NCBI GenBank assembly: GCA_934725535.1
Contig: CAKVBV010000030.1
Coordinates: 1 to 29,007 of the forward strand
Source of the DNA: an uncultured Bacteroidales bacterium
Lineage (GTDB): Bacteria; Bacteroidota; Bacteroidia; Bacteroidales; Paludibacteraceae
DNA: 29,007 nucleotides
Direction: 5' to 3'
Shown here piece by piece: positions 16,027-22,696 of this stretch; within the stretch, counting starts at the first letter, position 1; every line of letters begins with the position of its first letter. A program made the position numbers and the translations under genes. The notes below the pieces were generated by a model that saw only the letters and a program-made list of their open reading frames with translations, had not been told where the DNA came from and did not search any database.

Positions 16027-17598
16027 CTACAACCCGATATGCATCACGGCTTGTTCCAGTGTGTCGCGGTTGCCAATGGCGCGGTTGCGCGTCTGGGTGC
16101 GGTAGTTGTACACCGTCTTTACGGAGAGACGCAGGAAATGGGCTATGTCTTCCGAGTCAGTGATGCCCAAACGGATAAGGGCAAAGATACGCAGTTCGGT
16201 GGAGAGATACCGCTGTTGTGGCAGAGGGAATTGCTCTTCGGGGCGAAGAAGTGCATTGAAATCCGTGACGAAATGCGGAAAAAGGGACAGGAATGTCTCG
16301 TCGAAATGGCGGTAAAACTCGCGCAACGTGCGGTCGATAACCTCGGTGGATTTGATGATTTGGAAGAGGTTTTTGGGTTGGTCGGACAGCGAGGCACGCA
16401 AGAGGGTCTTGTGGTATTGCGACATGGTCTCGATGATGTGCGAACATTCTGTCATATAGCGTGTTACGTATGCATCACGGATACGGTTCGAGTCCTGCAA
16501 TTGGGCATTGGTGACGGAGAGACGTTGGTTGATGTCCTGCAATTGGGTGTTGAGAAGCGAGAGTTGCCGGTTCACGGCACGCCAACGGGTCATAATCAGC
16601 ATCAGTATGAACGACACCAGCACCAGAATGCTGGCGGCTATACCCAATGAGATAATGAGGATATGCTGTTTGTGCTGTTGTTCCTGTATCTTCTGGCGGT
16701 AGGTATTGAGTATCAAAGGCATATCACCGGCCATCTCAACGGTGCGCAGACGCGCTTTGCTCTGGTCGGCGTCCTGTATGCAGCAGTTCATATATTGGTA
16801 GGCACGTTCCACATCGCCCTTGCGGAAGAGTATGAGTGCCACTTCGCGCAGCGAAGCATGCTCCATAACGCCGTGTTGCATATCGCAGAGTGCGGACTGT
16901 GCAAAGTATAGTAACGCGGAATCTTGCATGACGGGGTTGTTTGTACTCCAATAGAGACGTTGGTAGCACGAGCCGAGCGTATTGGCAAGATAGCGGACAT
17001 AGTTGGAGGTGTCGGGAAGTTGGTCGTAAACAGGCAGGAGCAGGTTCAGGGCTTCGCGTGGTGAGTCTTCTATGCGTATGAGAGCAGACTCTTGGGCATA
17101 CCAGACGGGGTCGGTCTCGGTCTGCAGGATACATGCCCGCAGCGGCAGTATTTGTTGGCGTGCTATATCCCGCTCCGCCTGCACGGTAGTGAACTCTGCC
17201 TGCCATATATAGGTGAGGTTAAGGGCTTTGTAGTATGGATTGGCAACTTCCGGCAGGATATGGTCTCGCATAGGAAGCAGTTGCTCCAACGCTAAACGAT
17301 AGTTGCCCGCCATAGCCATACACTGTGCACGGCTGATGGTGGAACGCTGTATGGCTGCAGCATCCATATAGTGCCTGGCCAAAATTAGGCTCTGCTCTGC
17401 ATAGAAAAGCGCGGAGTCATTGTCAAAACCCTCGTAAGCAGTATAGAGTTGGCGGGCAAAGTAGAACTTTTTCTTGCCCTCTGCCACATTGTAGAAAGCG
17501 GTAGTGGCTGCAATACGTTGCTCACGGGCATGGATGTATTGCTGACGGTTGGCAACAGCGGTGTCTAACTGAAACAGGATGGAAAGCAATAGTAGCAT
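16027..17598 (-). CDS. SusR-like membrane-spanning transcriptional regulator (DUF6377-type)
   Basis: A 523-aa protein whose plan matches Bacteroides SusR-type regulators: signal sequence, periplasmic helical sensor, one membrane helix and a cytoplasmic DNA-binding end. The start at 17598 gives MLLLLSILFQLDTAVANRQQ; the frame is open to 17664, but the promoter TTG/TATCTTTG lies inside that extension, so the upstream Met cannot be used from this promoter. Residues about 25-300 are TPR-like helices, 312-337 form the membrane helix (HILIISLGIAASILVLVSF), and 340-370 look coiled-coil. Residues about 467-505 (STELRIFALIRLGITDSEDI, then RLSVKTVYNYRTQTR) form a LuxR-like helix-turn-helix. It is divergent from the sus-type genes at 18048 onward, so it probably senses an alpha-glucan breakdown product and activates them. 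The DUF6377 name is from memory; ligand and target are inferred. Confidence 0.85.
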   Translation of the reverse strand: MLLLLSILFQLDTAVANRQQYIHAREQRIAATTAFYNVAEGKKKFYFARQLYTAYEGFDNDSALFYAEQSLILARHYMDAAAIQRSTISRAQCMAMAGNYRLALEQLLPMRDHILPEVANPYYKALNLTYIWQAEFTTVQAERDIARQQILPLRACILQTETDPVWYAQESALIRIEDSPREALNLLLPVYDQLPDTSNYVRYLANTLGSCYQRLYWSTNNPVMQDSALLYFAQSALCDMQHGVMEHASLREVALILFRKGDVERAYQYMNCCIQDADQSKARLRTVEMAGDMPLILNTYRQKIQEQQHKQHILIISLGIAASILVLVSFILMLIMTRWRAVNRQLSLLNTQLQDINQRLSVTNAQLQDSNRIRDAYVTRYMTECSHIIETMSQYHKTLLRASLSDQPKNLFQIIKSTEVIDRTLREFYRHFDETFLSLFPHFVTDFNALLRPEEQFPLPQQRYLSTELRIFALIRLGITDSEDIAHFLRLSVKTVYNYRTQTRNRAIGNRDTLEQAVMHIGL

Positions 17599-17625
17599 GG
17601 TATTATCACTATGGGTTAACGGCTG

Positions 17626-17656
17626 CAAAGATAATATATTTGCATCAAATATGCAA
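17626..17656 (-). promoter_or_regulatory. Promoter of the SusR-like regulator with inverted repeat
   Basis: On the minus strand: TTG (17654-17656), 20-nt spacer, TATCTTTG (17626-17633). The perfect inverted repeat TTTGCAT (17639-17645) and ATGCAAA (17651-17657) covers the upstream hexamer and the spacer. Bound protein there would block RNA polymerase, which would fit autorepression. Confidence 0.7.
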
Positions 17657-17685
17657 ACAAACATTATATATTAGGTATAAGAATA

Positions 17686-17764
17686 ACTCCCAAAACAGAG
17701 AATATACAAAATACTATTTCGTTGATTACAAATAATATAGTAAATATATCATACTCCCAAAACA
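17686..17764. promoter_or_regulatory. Paired 12-bp direct repeat, candidate operator
   Basis: ACTCCCAAAACA occurs at 17686-17697 and again at 17753-17764, 67 bp apart. The second copy ends 10 nt before the TTG of the plus-strand promoter, an ordinary place for an activator site. The neighbouring SusR-like protein is the obvious candidate ligand. No other copy was noticed in the window. Confidence 0.5.
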
Positions 17765-17774
17765 ATCCTCGCTA

Positions 17775-17805
17775 TTGTGAACGTACTTTATATGCACTAA
17801 TTTTG
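17775..17805 (+). promoter_or_regulatory. Promoter of the PUL genes
   Basis: TTG at 17775-17777, 20-nt spacer, TAATTTTG at 17798-17805. The predicted start is near 17812, leaving a leader of about 235 nt before the ATG at 18048. No promoter of this form was found before the susC or susD genes, so this one may serve several genes. Confidence 0.75.
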
Positions 17806-17828
17806 CAGCGTTGAATTTGAATGGTACC

Positions 17829-18026
17829 ATGAAAGCAGTAGTATCAAATACGGATATAGTCACTACCCCCACCGATAACTTGCTGGTTATCAACGTATTG
17901 TGCTTATTATATGCACTATATTCCGTGTGCGGAGTGCTCTTGCGCCCCGCCCTTTGTGTATGTTCGTTAGGTATATGCAGGGGCTTTGGTGTGGATAGAG
18001 TGTTGATACAAATAGAAATTAACTAA
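17829..18026 (+). CDS. Doubtful small Cys-rich hydrophobic ORF in the PUL leader
   Basis: A 65-codon frame starts with ATG 17829, just after the predicted transcription start, and ends 21 nt before the next gene. The product would have a hydrophobic stretch (LLVINVLCLLYALYSVCGVL) and several cysteines, then a basic end. No family is recognised and no ribosome-binding site is evident. It could be a leader peptide, a small membrane protein or chance. Its position inside the transcript is the only argument for it. Confidence 0.25.
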   Translation: MKAVVSNTDIVTTPTDNLLVINVLCLLYALYSVCGVLLRPALCVCSLGICRGFGVDRVLIQIEIN

Positions 18027-18047
18027 ATTAAAAACAACTAATTTATA

Positions 18048-19277
18048 ATGCGTATGAAAACGAAACTTTACGTCTTGATGGTTGCAGCCATGTTGGCGTG
18101 CAACGTGTTTGTAGCCAATGCTACACGTCTTTATCTGATGGGAGAAGCCACCGAAGCAGGATGGGCACTCAACCTGATGGATATGATGGTTGAGGAGAAC
18201 GGTTCCTATGTCTGGGTCGGAGACCTCAAAGATGGTTCCCTCAAGTTTATGCTCACCAATGCGACATTTGGTGATTCCTACGGTCCTGTTGCTGACAAAG
18301 ATAGTCTCAAATTGGGCAGTCTCAACTTGGGCTTGAATAGCAATGGCACCGACAACAAGTTTGCTGTCAAAGCAGGGCGCTACAGCCTGACTATCACTCT
18401 CGGCGAGACCCCAACAATAGTTGTCGCAGACGGTACTGGCTTGGCTGACAAGCGCATTGCTGCTGCCGACATCTATCCCGAGACGCTCTATGCTGTCGGC
18501 AATGCCACCGAAGCAGGGTGGACACCGGCAAACGCGATTGAGATGACTGAAACCGAGTATGGCAAATATGAAGGTGGCTTCTATATCAAAGCGGGCGAAA
18601 ACCTCGAACTCAAGTTCCTCGCACAAAAGGCTTGGGGAACTCAGTACGGTCCTCAGAACGATGGTGAAGAGGTGAAAGCCGCAGGAGAATACTCTCTTGT
18701 TAAAGCCACAGCAGGCGACCCCAAATACCACACCGCGTTCACCGCAGACACCTATTTCAAAGCACAACTCGATATTCCCGCAGGCAAGATGACGCTCACG
18801 CCTGCTACGGCTCCTGTCAAAGTACTCACTACCATGTGGATGATTGGCGAGGCTACCGGTGGTTATAATTTCGATGATAATGCTATAGAGATGACCCTCG
18901 ACGCTACGCAAGATAGCGTTTGGACATGGTCTGGCGACCTTGCTGCAGGCAAACTCAAATTCTGTGGCAAATGGTGGGATTGGAACTCCGATACCTTTGG
19001 CGCAACAGAAGATGATGTCAAATTAACGACAGGCGGTAGTCTACCCGTACAAGTTATCAATGGTTATACTATTGACTATCAGTTCCTTGTTACCACTTCC
19101 GGCAAGTATTCGCTCACTCTCAACCTCAAGACCATGACCCTCACGGCTACCGGTGCCACTCCTACCGATGTCATCACCGTAGGTCAGTACCCGCAGCCCA
19201 CCAAGGTCATCCGCAACGGACAGGTCTATATCCTTCGTGGCGATGCTCTCTACGACTTGACAGGTCGTCGTCAGTAA
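18048..19277 (+). CDS. SusE/SusF-like secreted glycan-binding protein
   Basis: A 409-aa exported protein with three related domains of the SusE/SusF carbohydrate-binding type. Each begins with a marker: LYLMGEATEAGW (about residue 28), LYAVGNATEAGW (about 148) and MWMIGEATGGYNF (about 263). Such domains bind starch-like glucans at the cell surface in the Sus system. The signal peptide MRMKTKLYVLMVAAMLAC continues NVFVANATRLYL. Cleavage after ANA by signal peptidase I is plausible, though Cys18 in MLAC could be a weak lipobox. The C-terminal tail VIRNGQVYILRGDALYDLTG resembles that of the large protein ending at 11450. It is the first plus-strand gene next to the regulator and is followed by a REP-like palindrome and a hairpin before susC. 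Confidence 0.85.
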   Translation: MRMKTKLYVLMVAAMLACNVFVANATRLYLMGEATEAGWALNLMDMMVEENGSYVWVGDLKDGSLKFMLTNATFGDSYGPVADKDSLKLGSLNLGLNSNGTDNKFAVKAGRYSLTITLGETPTIVVADGTGLADKRIAAADIYPETLYAVGNATEAGWTPANAIEMTETEYGKYEGGFYIKAGENLELKFLAQKAWGTQYGPQNDGEEVKAAGEYSLVKATAGDPKYHTAFTADTYFKAQLDIPAGKMTLTPATAPVKVLTTMWMIGEATGGYNFDDNAIEMTLDATQDSVWTWSGDLAAGKLKFCGKWWDWNSDTFGATEDDVKLTTGGSLPVQVINGYTIDYQFLVTTSGKYSLTLNLKTMTLTATGATPTDVITVGQYPQPTKVIRNGQVYILRGDALYDLTGRRQ

Positions 19278-19288
19278 ATTACATGGGA

Positions 19289-19309
19289 GACGGCGCGGCT
19301 CGCGTCGTC
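19289..19309 (+). repeat. REP-like palindrome, copy 3 (one mismatch)
   Basis: Left arm GACGGCGCG, loop GCT, right arm CGCGTCGTC. One base differs from the perfect copies and changes an A-T pair to G-T. The head is ACATGGGA. It starts 11 nt after the stop of the SusE/F-like gene. Confidence 0.8.
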
Positions 19310-19310
19310 A

Positions 19311-19340
19311 GGGAAATGGGGCTGAAAGACCCCATTTCTC
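19311..19340 (+). terminator. Hairpin between SusE/F-like gene and susC
   Basis: GAAATGGGG (19313-19321) pairs perfectly with CCCCATTTC (19330-19338), and one G-U plus one G-C pair extend it to 11 bp; loop 8 nt. A pyrimidine-rich tract (TCCTTTCTCCTTCTATCTTTT) follows without a solid T run. It immediately follows the REP-like palindrome. It may be an attenuator or an mRNA-stabilising structure rather than a full terminator. Confidence 0.5.
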
Positions 19341-19391
19341 CTTTCTCCTTCTATCTTTTATTCAATATCAAACTTCACAATACCTATTCTT

Positions 19392-22300
19392 ATGCGCGCC
19401 ATACGATTTATACCGTATGCCCTCTTGGTGCTATACTTGTTCCTGCCGCTTTCTCTCATGGCGGACGGCAACATTCGCATCAGCGGCACGGTGGTGGACA
19501 AGCAGCGTGAACCCCTCATCGGCGTTACCGTCAGGGTCGAGGGCACCAACCTCGGCACCATCACCGACATGGACGGGCACTTCTATATAGACGTGCCGAG
19601 CAAGCAATCCAAACTCGACATCAGTTACGTCGGCTACAAGACCCAAACCATCACGGTCGGCAGCGACATCAGTTTCTTCGTCACCATGGAGGACGACACC
19701 GAGGTCCTCGACGAAGTAGTTGTTGTCGGTTACGGCAACCAGAAGAAACTCTCTGTCATCGGCTCTATCCAGACCATCGAACCCGCACAACTGCAGGTCG
19801 GCTCCACACGCTCTATGAGCAACAACCTCGCCGGTCAACTGGCGGGTGTCATTGCCGTGCAGCCTTCGGGTGAGCCGGGCTACGACAACTCCGACTTCTG
19901 GATCCGCGGTATCGCCTCTTTCTCGGGCAACACCTCCCCGCTGGTCCTCGTGGACGGTGTCGAGCGTTCCCTCAACGACATCGACCCCGCTGAGATTGAG
20001 GCGTTCTCTGTCCTCAAAGATGCCTCGGCTTCGGCTATGTACGGCGTGCGCGGTGCCAACGGTGTCATTCTCATCAACACCAAGCGAGGCAGTGTGGCAC
20101 CGCCGTCCATCTCTCTGCGTCTCGAGCAATCCGTCTCTACGCCCACCAAACTGCCGCAGTTCATCGGCGCGGCGGAGTACATGGACCTGCTCAACAACCT
20201 CCAGTCCGACCCCAACAAGCGTCTCTTCACCAAAGACCAAATCCTCAAGACCTACTACGGCTACGACCGCGACCTCTACCCCGATGTCGATTGGGTGGAC
20301 GCCATCACCAACGACGTAGCCTACTCCACACGCGCCAATCTCTCCGTCTCCGGCGGCTCCGAGCGTCTGCGCTATGCCCTCACGGGTTCCTACTATCACG
20401 AGAAGGGCATCATGGCTGTCGATGAGACGCTGCCCTACGACACCGGCTCCAAACTCAATCGCTTCAACCTCCGCGCCAACGTGGACTTGGACATCACCAA
20501 GACCACCATCCTGCGCTTCAATATCGGTGGCTACTTGCAGATGCTCCGCAAGTCCAATTCCTCCACCGACGAGGTCTTTGCCAAAGCCTTCGAGACACCG
20601 CCTTTCGTCCACCCCGCAGTCTATTCCGACGGCACCATTCCCCTTGCGTCTGCCAACCGCTACAACCCGTGGGCAATGAGTACGCAGAATGGCTACTATC
20701 GCAGCACCGCCGGCAAACTCGAGTCCCTCTTTGCTATCGAGCAGGACCTCAAGTTCATCACCCCGGGACTCAAAGCCAAAGCCACGTTCTCTTTCGACTA
20801 TTTCTCGCAGACCTATATGACCCGCGGCAAAAGCCCCGACTACTACAGTGTCGCCAAGTCCCGCAACGACGAGGGTGAACTCGTACATTCCATCCTCAAG
20901 TACGGCTCCGAATTCCTCGACCATAGCAGCAATGCCGACTATGGCAACAACAGCATCTACTTCGAGGCGGCCCTCACCTACAACCGCACTTTCGCTTCAC
21001 GCCACGCGGTCGATGCCCTCTTTCTCTACAACCTCCGCTCCTATGACAACGGCGACTACCAGCCCTATCGCAACCAGGGTATCGCAGGGCGTGCCTCCTA
21101 CACCTACGACCGGCGCTATGTGGCGGAGTTCAACTTCGGCTACAACGGCTCCGAGAACTTCGCCAAAGGCAAACGCTATGGCTTCTTCCCATCGGGGGCT
21201 GTCGGATGGCTCATCTCCGAAGAGCACTGGATGGAAGAGGCGCGGGACGTCCTCTCCAAACTCAAACTCCGTGGCTCTATCGGTCTCGTCGGAAACGACA
21301 ACATCGGTGGTTCGCGGCGTTTCGCCTACATCACCACCATCAACCGCAACGCCAACGGCTACAACTGGGGCTACACGGGCGATGTGTATTATCAGGGTGT
21401 CCAGGAGGGCGAAGTTGGTGTCGCCAACCTCACGTGGGAGACCGCACGCAAAGCCAATGTCGGCTTCGAACTCGGGCTATACAACGACCTCGACCTCCAA
21501 GTCGATTTCTTCCAGGAACTGCGCAGCAACATCTTCATGCAGCGCAACACTATTCCCTCGCAAGTCGGCTTCATCAGCACACCCTACGCCAATTTCGGCA
21601 AGGTGGACAACCGCGGTGTGGACCTCTCCATGACCTACAACCATCATTTCCGCAACGGGCTCAACATCGCTCTCCGCGGCACCTTCACCTATGCCAAGAA
21701 CACCATCCTCGAAATCGACGAGCCCGAAGCCGTCAAGGGCACGCACCGCAGCCAGACGGGGCAGTCTATCAACACCCTGTGGGGCTACACGGCGGACGGG
21801 CTCTACACCGACGACGACTTCGATGCCGACGGCAATCTTGCCGCAGGGCTGCCTGTCCCGCAACTGGGAGCCACAGTCCGCCCGGGCGACATCAAGTACG
21901 TGGATATGAACGGCGATGGCAAAATTACCGACGAGGACCAGGGCTACATCGGCGGCACCAACGACCCACGTATCGTCTATGGCTTCGGCGGAAACCTTGA
22001 GTACAAGGGCTTCGACTTCAACATCTTCTTCCAAGGCACGGGCGACACGTGGCGTATCATCGGCGGCAACGACTATTTCATCCCGGGCTCGGGGCAGGGC
22101 GTGCTCGGCAACGTCTTCACCAACTACAACGACCGCTGGACCGAGTCCAACCCCTCGCAGCATGTCTTCTGGCCGCGACTCAGCGAGTCCACCAACACCA
22201 ACAACAATGTCGCCTCCACGTGGTGGAAGAAGGACATGTCTTTCCTCCGTCTCAAAACCATCGAAGTCGGCTATTCGCTCCCCAAGAAGGCACTTGACAA

Positions 22301-22454
22301 GATGCACGCCAAGAAGTTCCGTATCTCCCTTTCGGGCAACAACCTCTTCTGCTTCTCGTCATTCAAACTCTGGGATCCTGAACTCGCCACCAACGACGGA
22401 CTCCGTTACCCTGCTATGCGTTCCGGCATGGTCGGCATAGAAATAGGTTTCTAA
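19392..22454 (+). CDS. susC: SusC/RagA-family TonB-dependent outer-membrane transporter
   Basis: A 1020-aa outer-membrane porin that imports oligosaccharides with energy from TonB, working with the SusD lid protein downstream. The signal peptide MRAIRFIPYALLVLYLFLPL is followed by a carboxypeptidase-D regulatory-like beta domain (about 28-110, ISGTVVDKQREPLIGVTVRV). Next come the TonB-box-like segment EVVVVGYGNQKK and a plug domain with LVLVDGVERSLNDIDPAEIE and LKDASASAMYGVRGANGVIL. The long beta barrel ends in the outer-membrane-type C-terminus VGIEIGF. No extra N-terminal sigma-signalling domain is seen. A 242-nt repeat-bearing gap separates it from susD. Confidence 0.97.
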   Translation: MRAIRFIPYALLVLYLFLPLSLMADGNIRISGTVVDKQREPLIGVTVRVEGTNLGTITDMDGHFYIDVPSKQSKLDISYVGYKTQTITVGSDISFFVTMEDDTEVLDEVVVVGYGNQKKLSVIGSIQTIEPAQLQVGSTRSMSNNLAGQLAGVIAVQPSGEPGYDNSDFWIRGIASFSGNTSPLVLVDGVERSLNDIDPAEIEAFSVLKDASASAMYGVRGANGVILINTKRGSVAPPSISLRLEQSVSTPTKLPQFIGAAEYMDLLNNLQSDPNKRLFTKDQILKTYYGYDRDLYPDVDWVDAITNDVAYSTRANLSVSGGSERLRYALTGSYYHEKGIMAVDETLPYDTGSKLNRFNLRANVDLDITKTTILRFNIGGYLQMLRKSNSSTDEVFAKAFETPPFVHPAVYSDGTIPLASANRYNPWAMSTQNGYYRSTAGKLESLFAIEQDLKFITPGLKAKATFSFDYFSQTYMTRGKSPDYYSVAKSRNDEGELVHSILKYGSEFLDHSSNADYGNNSIYFEAALTYNRTFASRHAVDALFLYNLRSYDNGDYQPYRNQGIAGRASYTYDRRYVAEFNFGYNGSENFAKGKRYGFFPSGAVGWLISEEHWMEEARDVLSKLKLRGSIGLVGNDNIGGSRRFAYITTINRNANGYNWGYTGDVYYQGVQEGEVGVANLTWETARKANVGFELGLYNDLDLQVDFFQELRSNIFMQRNTIPSQVGFISTPYANFGKVDNRGVDLSMTYNHHFRNGLNIALRGTFTYAKNTILEIDEPEAVKGTHRSQTGQSINTLWGYTADGLYTDDDFDADGNLAAGLPVPQLGATVRPGDIKYVDMNGDGKITDEDQGYIGGTNDPRIVYGFGGNLEYKGFDFNIFFQGTGDTWRIIGGNDYFIPGSGQGVLGNVFTNYNDRWTESNPSQHVFWPRLSESTNTNNNVASTWWKKDMSFLRLKTIEVGYSLPKKALDKMHAKKFRISLSGNNLFCFSSFKLWDPELATNDGLRYPAMRSGMVGIEIGF

Positions 22455-22499
22455 TCATGCTACTCCAACCAATAGGACAACACATGGGACACCTTGGGG

Positions 22500-22520
22500 G
22501 ACGACGCGGCTCGCGTCGTC
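22500..22520 (+). repeat. REP-like palindrome, copy 4
   Basis: A perfect copy (arms GACGACGCG and CGCGTCGTC, loop GCT) with head CCTTGGGG, followed by an A run. It is located 46 nt after the susC stop. Confidence 0.88.
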
Positions 22521-22582
22521 AAAAAAGATATTACCTATTAACCATTACTTATTACTACTCTGAACTCGAGTTCATCTCGAGT

Positions 22583-22670
22583 TAAGAGTATGACATTAGT
22601 ATGTGATTAGTATGTGATTAGTATGTGATTAGTATGTGATTAACGAGTGAATACCGAATCCATACCGACA
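22583..22670 (-). repeat. 11-bp-period array, 8 units
   Basis: GATTAGTATGT at 22605, 22616 and 22627, CATTAGTATGT at 22594, and diverging units at 22638, 22649 and 22660 that keep the phase. The leading unit at 22583 is TAAGAGTATGA. The array and its left flank (CTCGAGTTAAG) align with 11265-11358. Confidence 0.87.
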
Positions 22671-22696
22671 CGATAACAAAACAAAATCATCAGTTT

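Larger units (their letters stand above)
17599..18047. other. Divergent regulatory region of the PUL
   Basis: This region lies between the SusR-like regulator and the first plus-strand PUL gene. It contains a promoter for each (17626-17656 minus, 17775-17805 plus), a 7-bp inverted repeat over the regulator promoter, and a 12-bp direct repeat (17686-17697 and 17753-17764) placed between the promoters. A roughly 235-nt leader precedes the plus-strand gene and includes a doubtful short ORF. Confidence 0.7.
22455..22696. other. susC-susD junction
   Basis: This 242-nt gap holds a REP-like palindrome (22500-22520), a hairpin AACTCGAG (22563-22570) / CTCGAGTT (22576-22583) and an 11-bp-period array (22583-22670). 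SusC and susD genes are usually nearly adjacent, so the gap is unusually long and consists mostly of repeats. No promoter of the TTG-N20-TAnnTTTG form was recognised in it. Confidence 0.65.

Noticed and set aside
17665..18047. Riboswitch in the long leader before the SusE/F-like gene
   Set aside because: No known aptamer pattern or well-paired structure was recognised by eye; a covariance-model search would be needed.
19431..20924. Long minus-strand frames opposite susC, susD and the SusE-like gene (also 23243-24646 and 24447-25754)
   Set aside because: These are products of the strong C preference at third codon positions in the PUL genes, which removes stops on the opposite strand. No recognisable proteins result.
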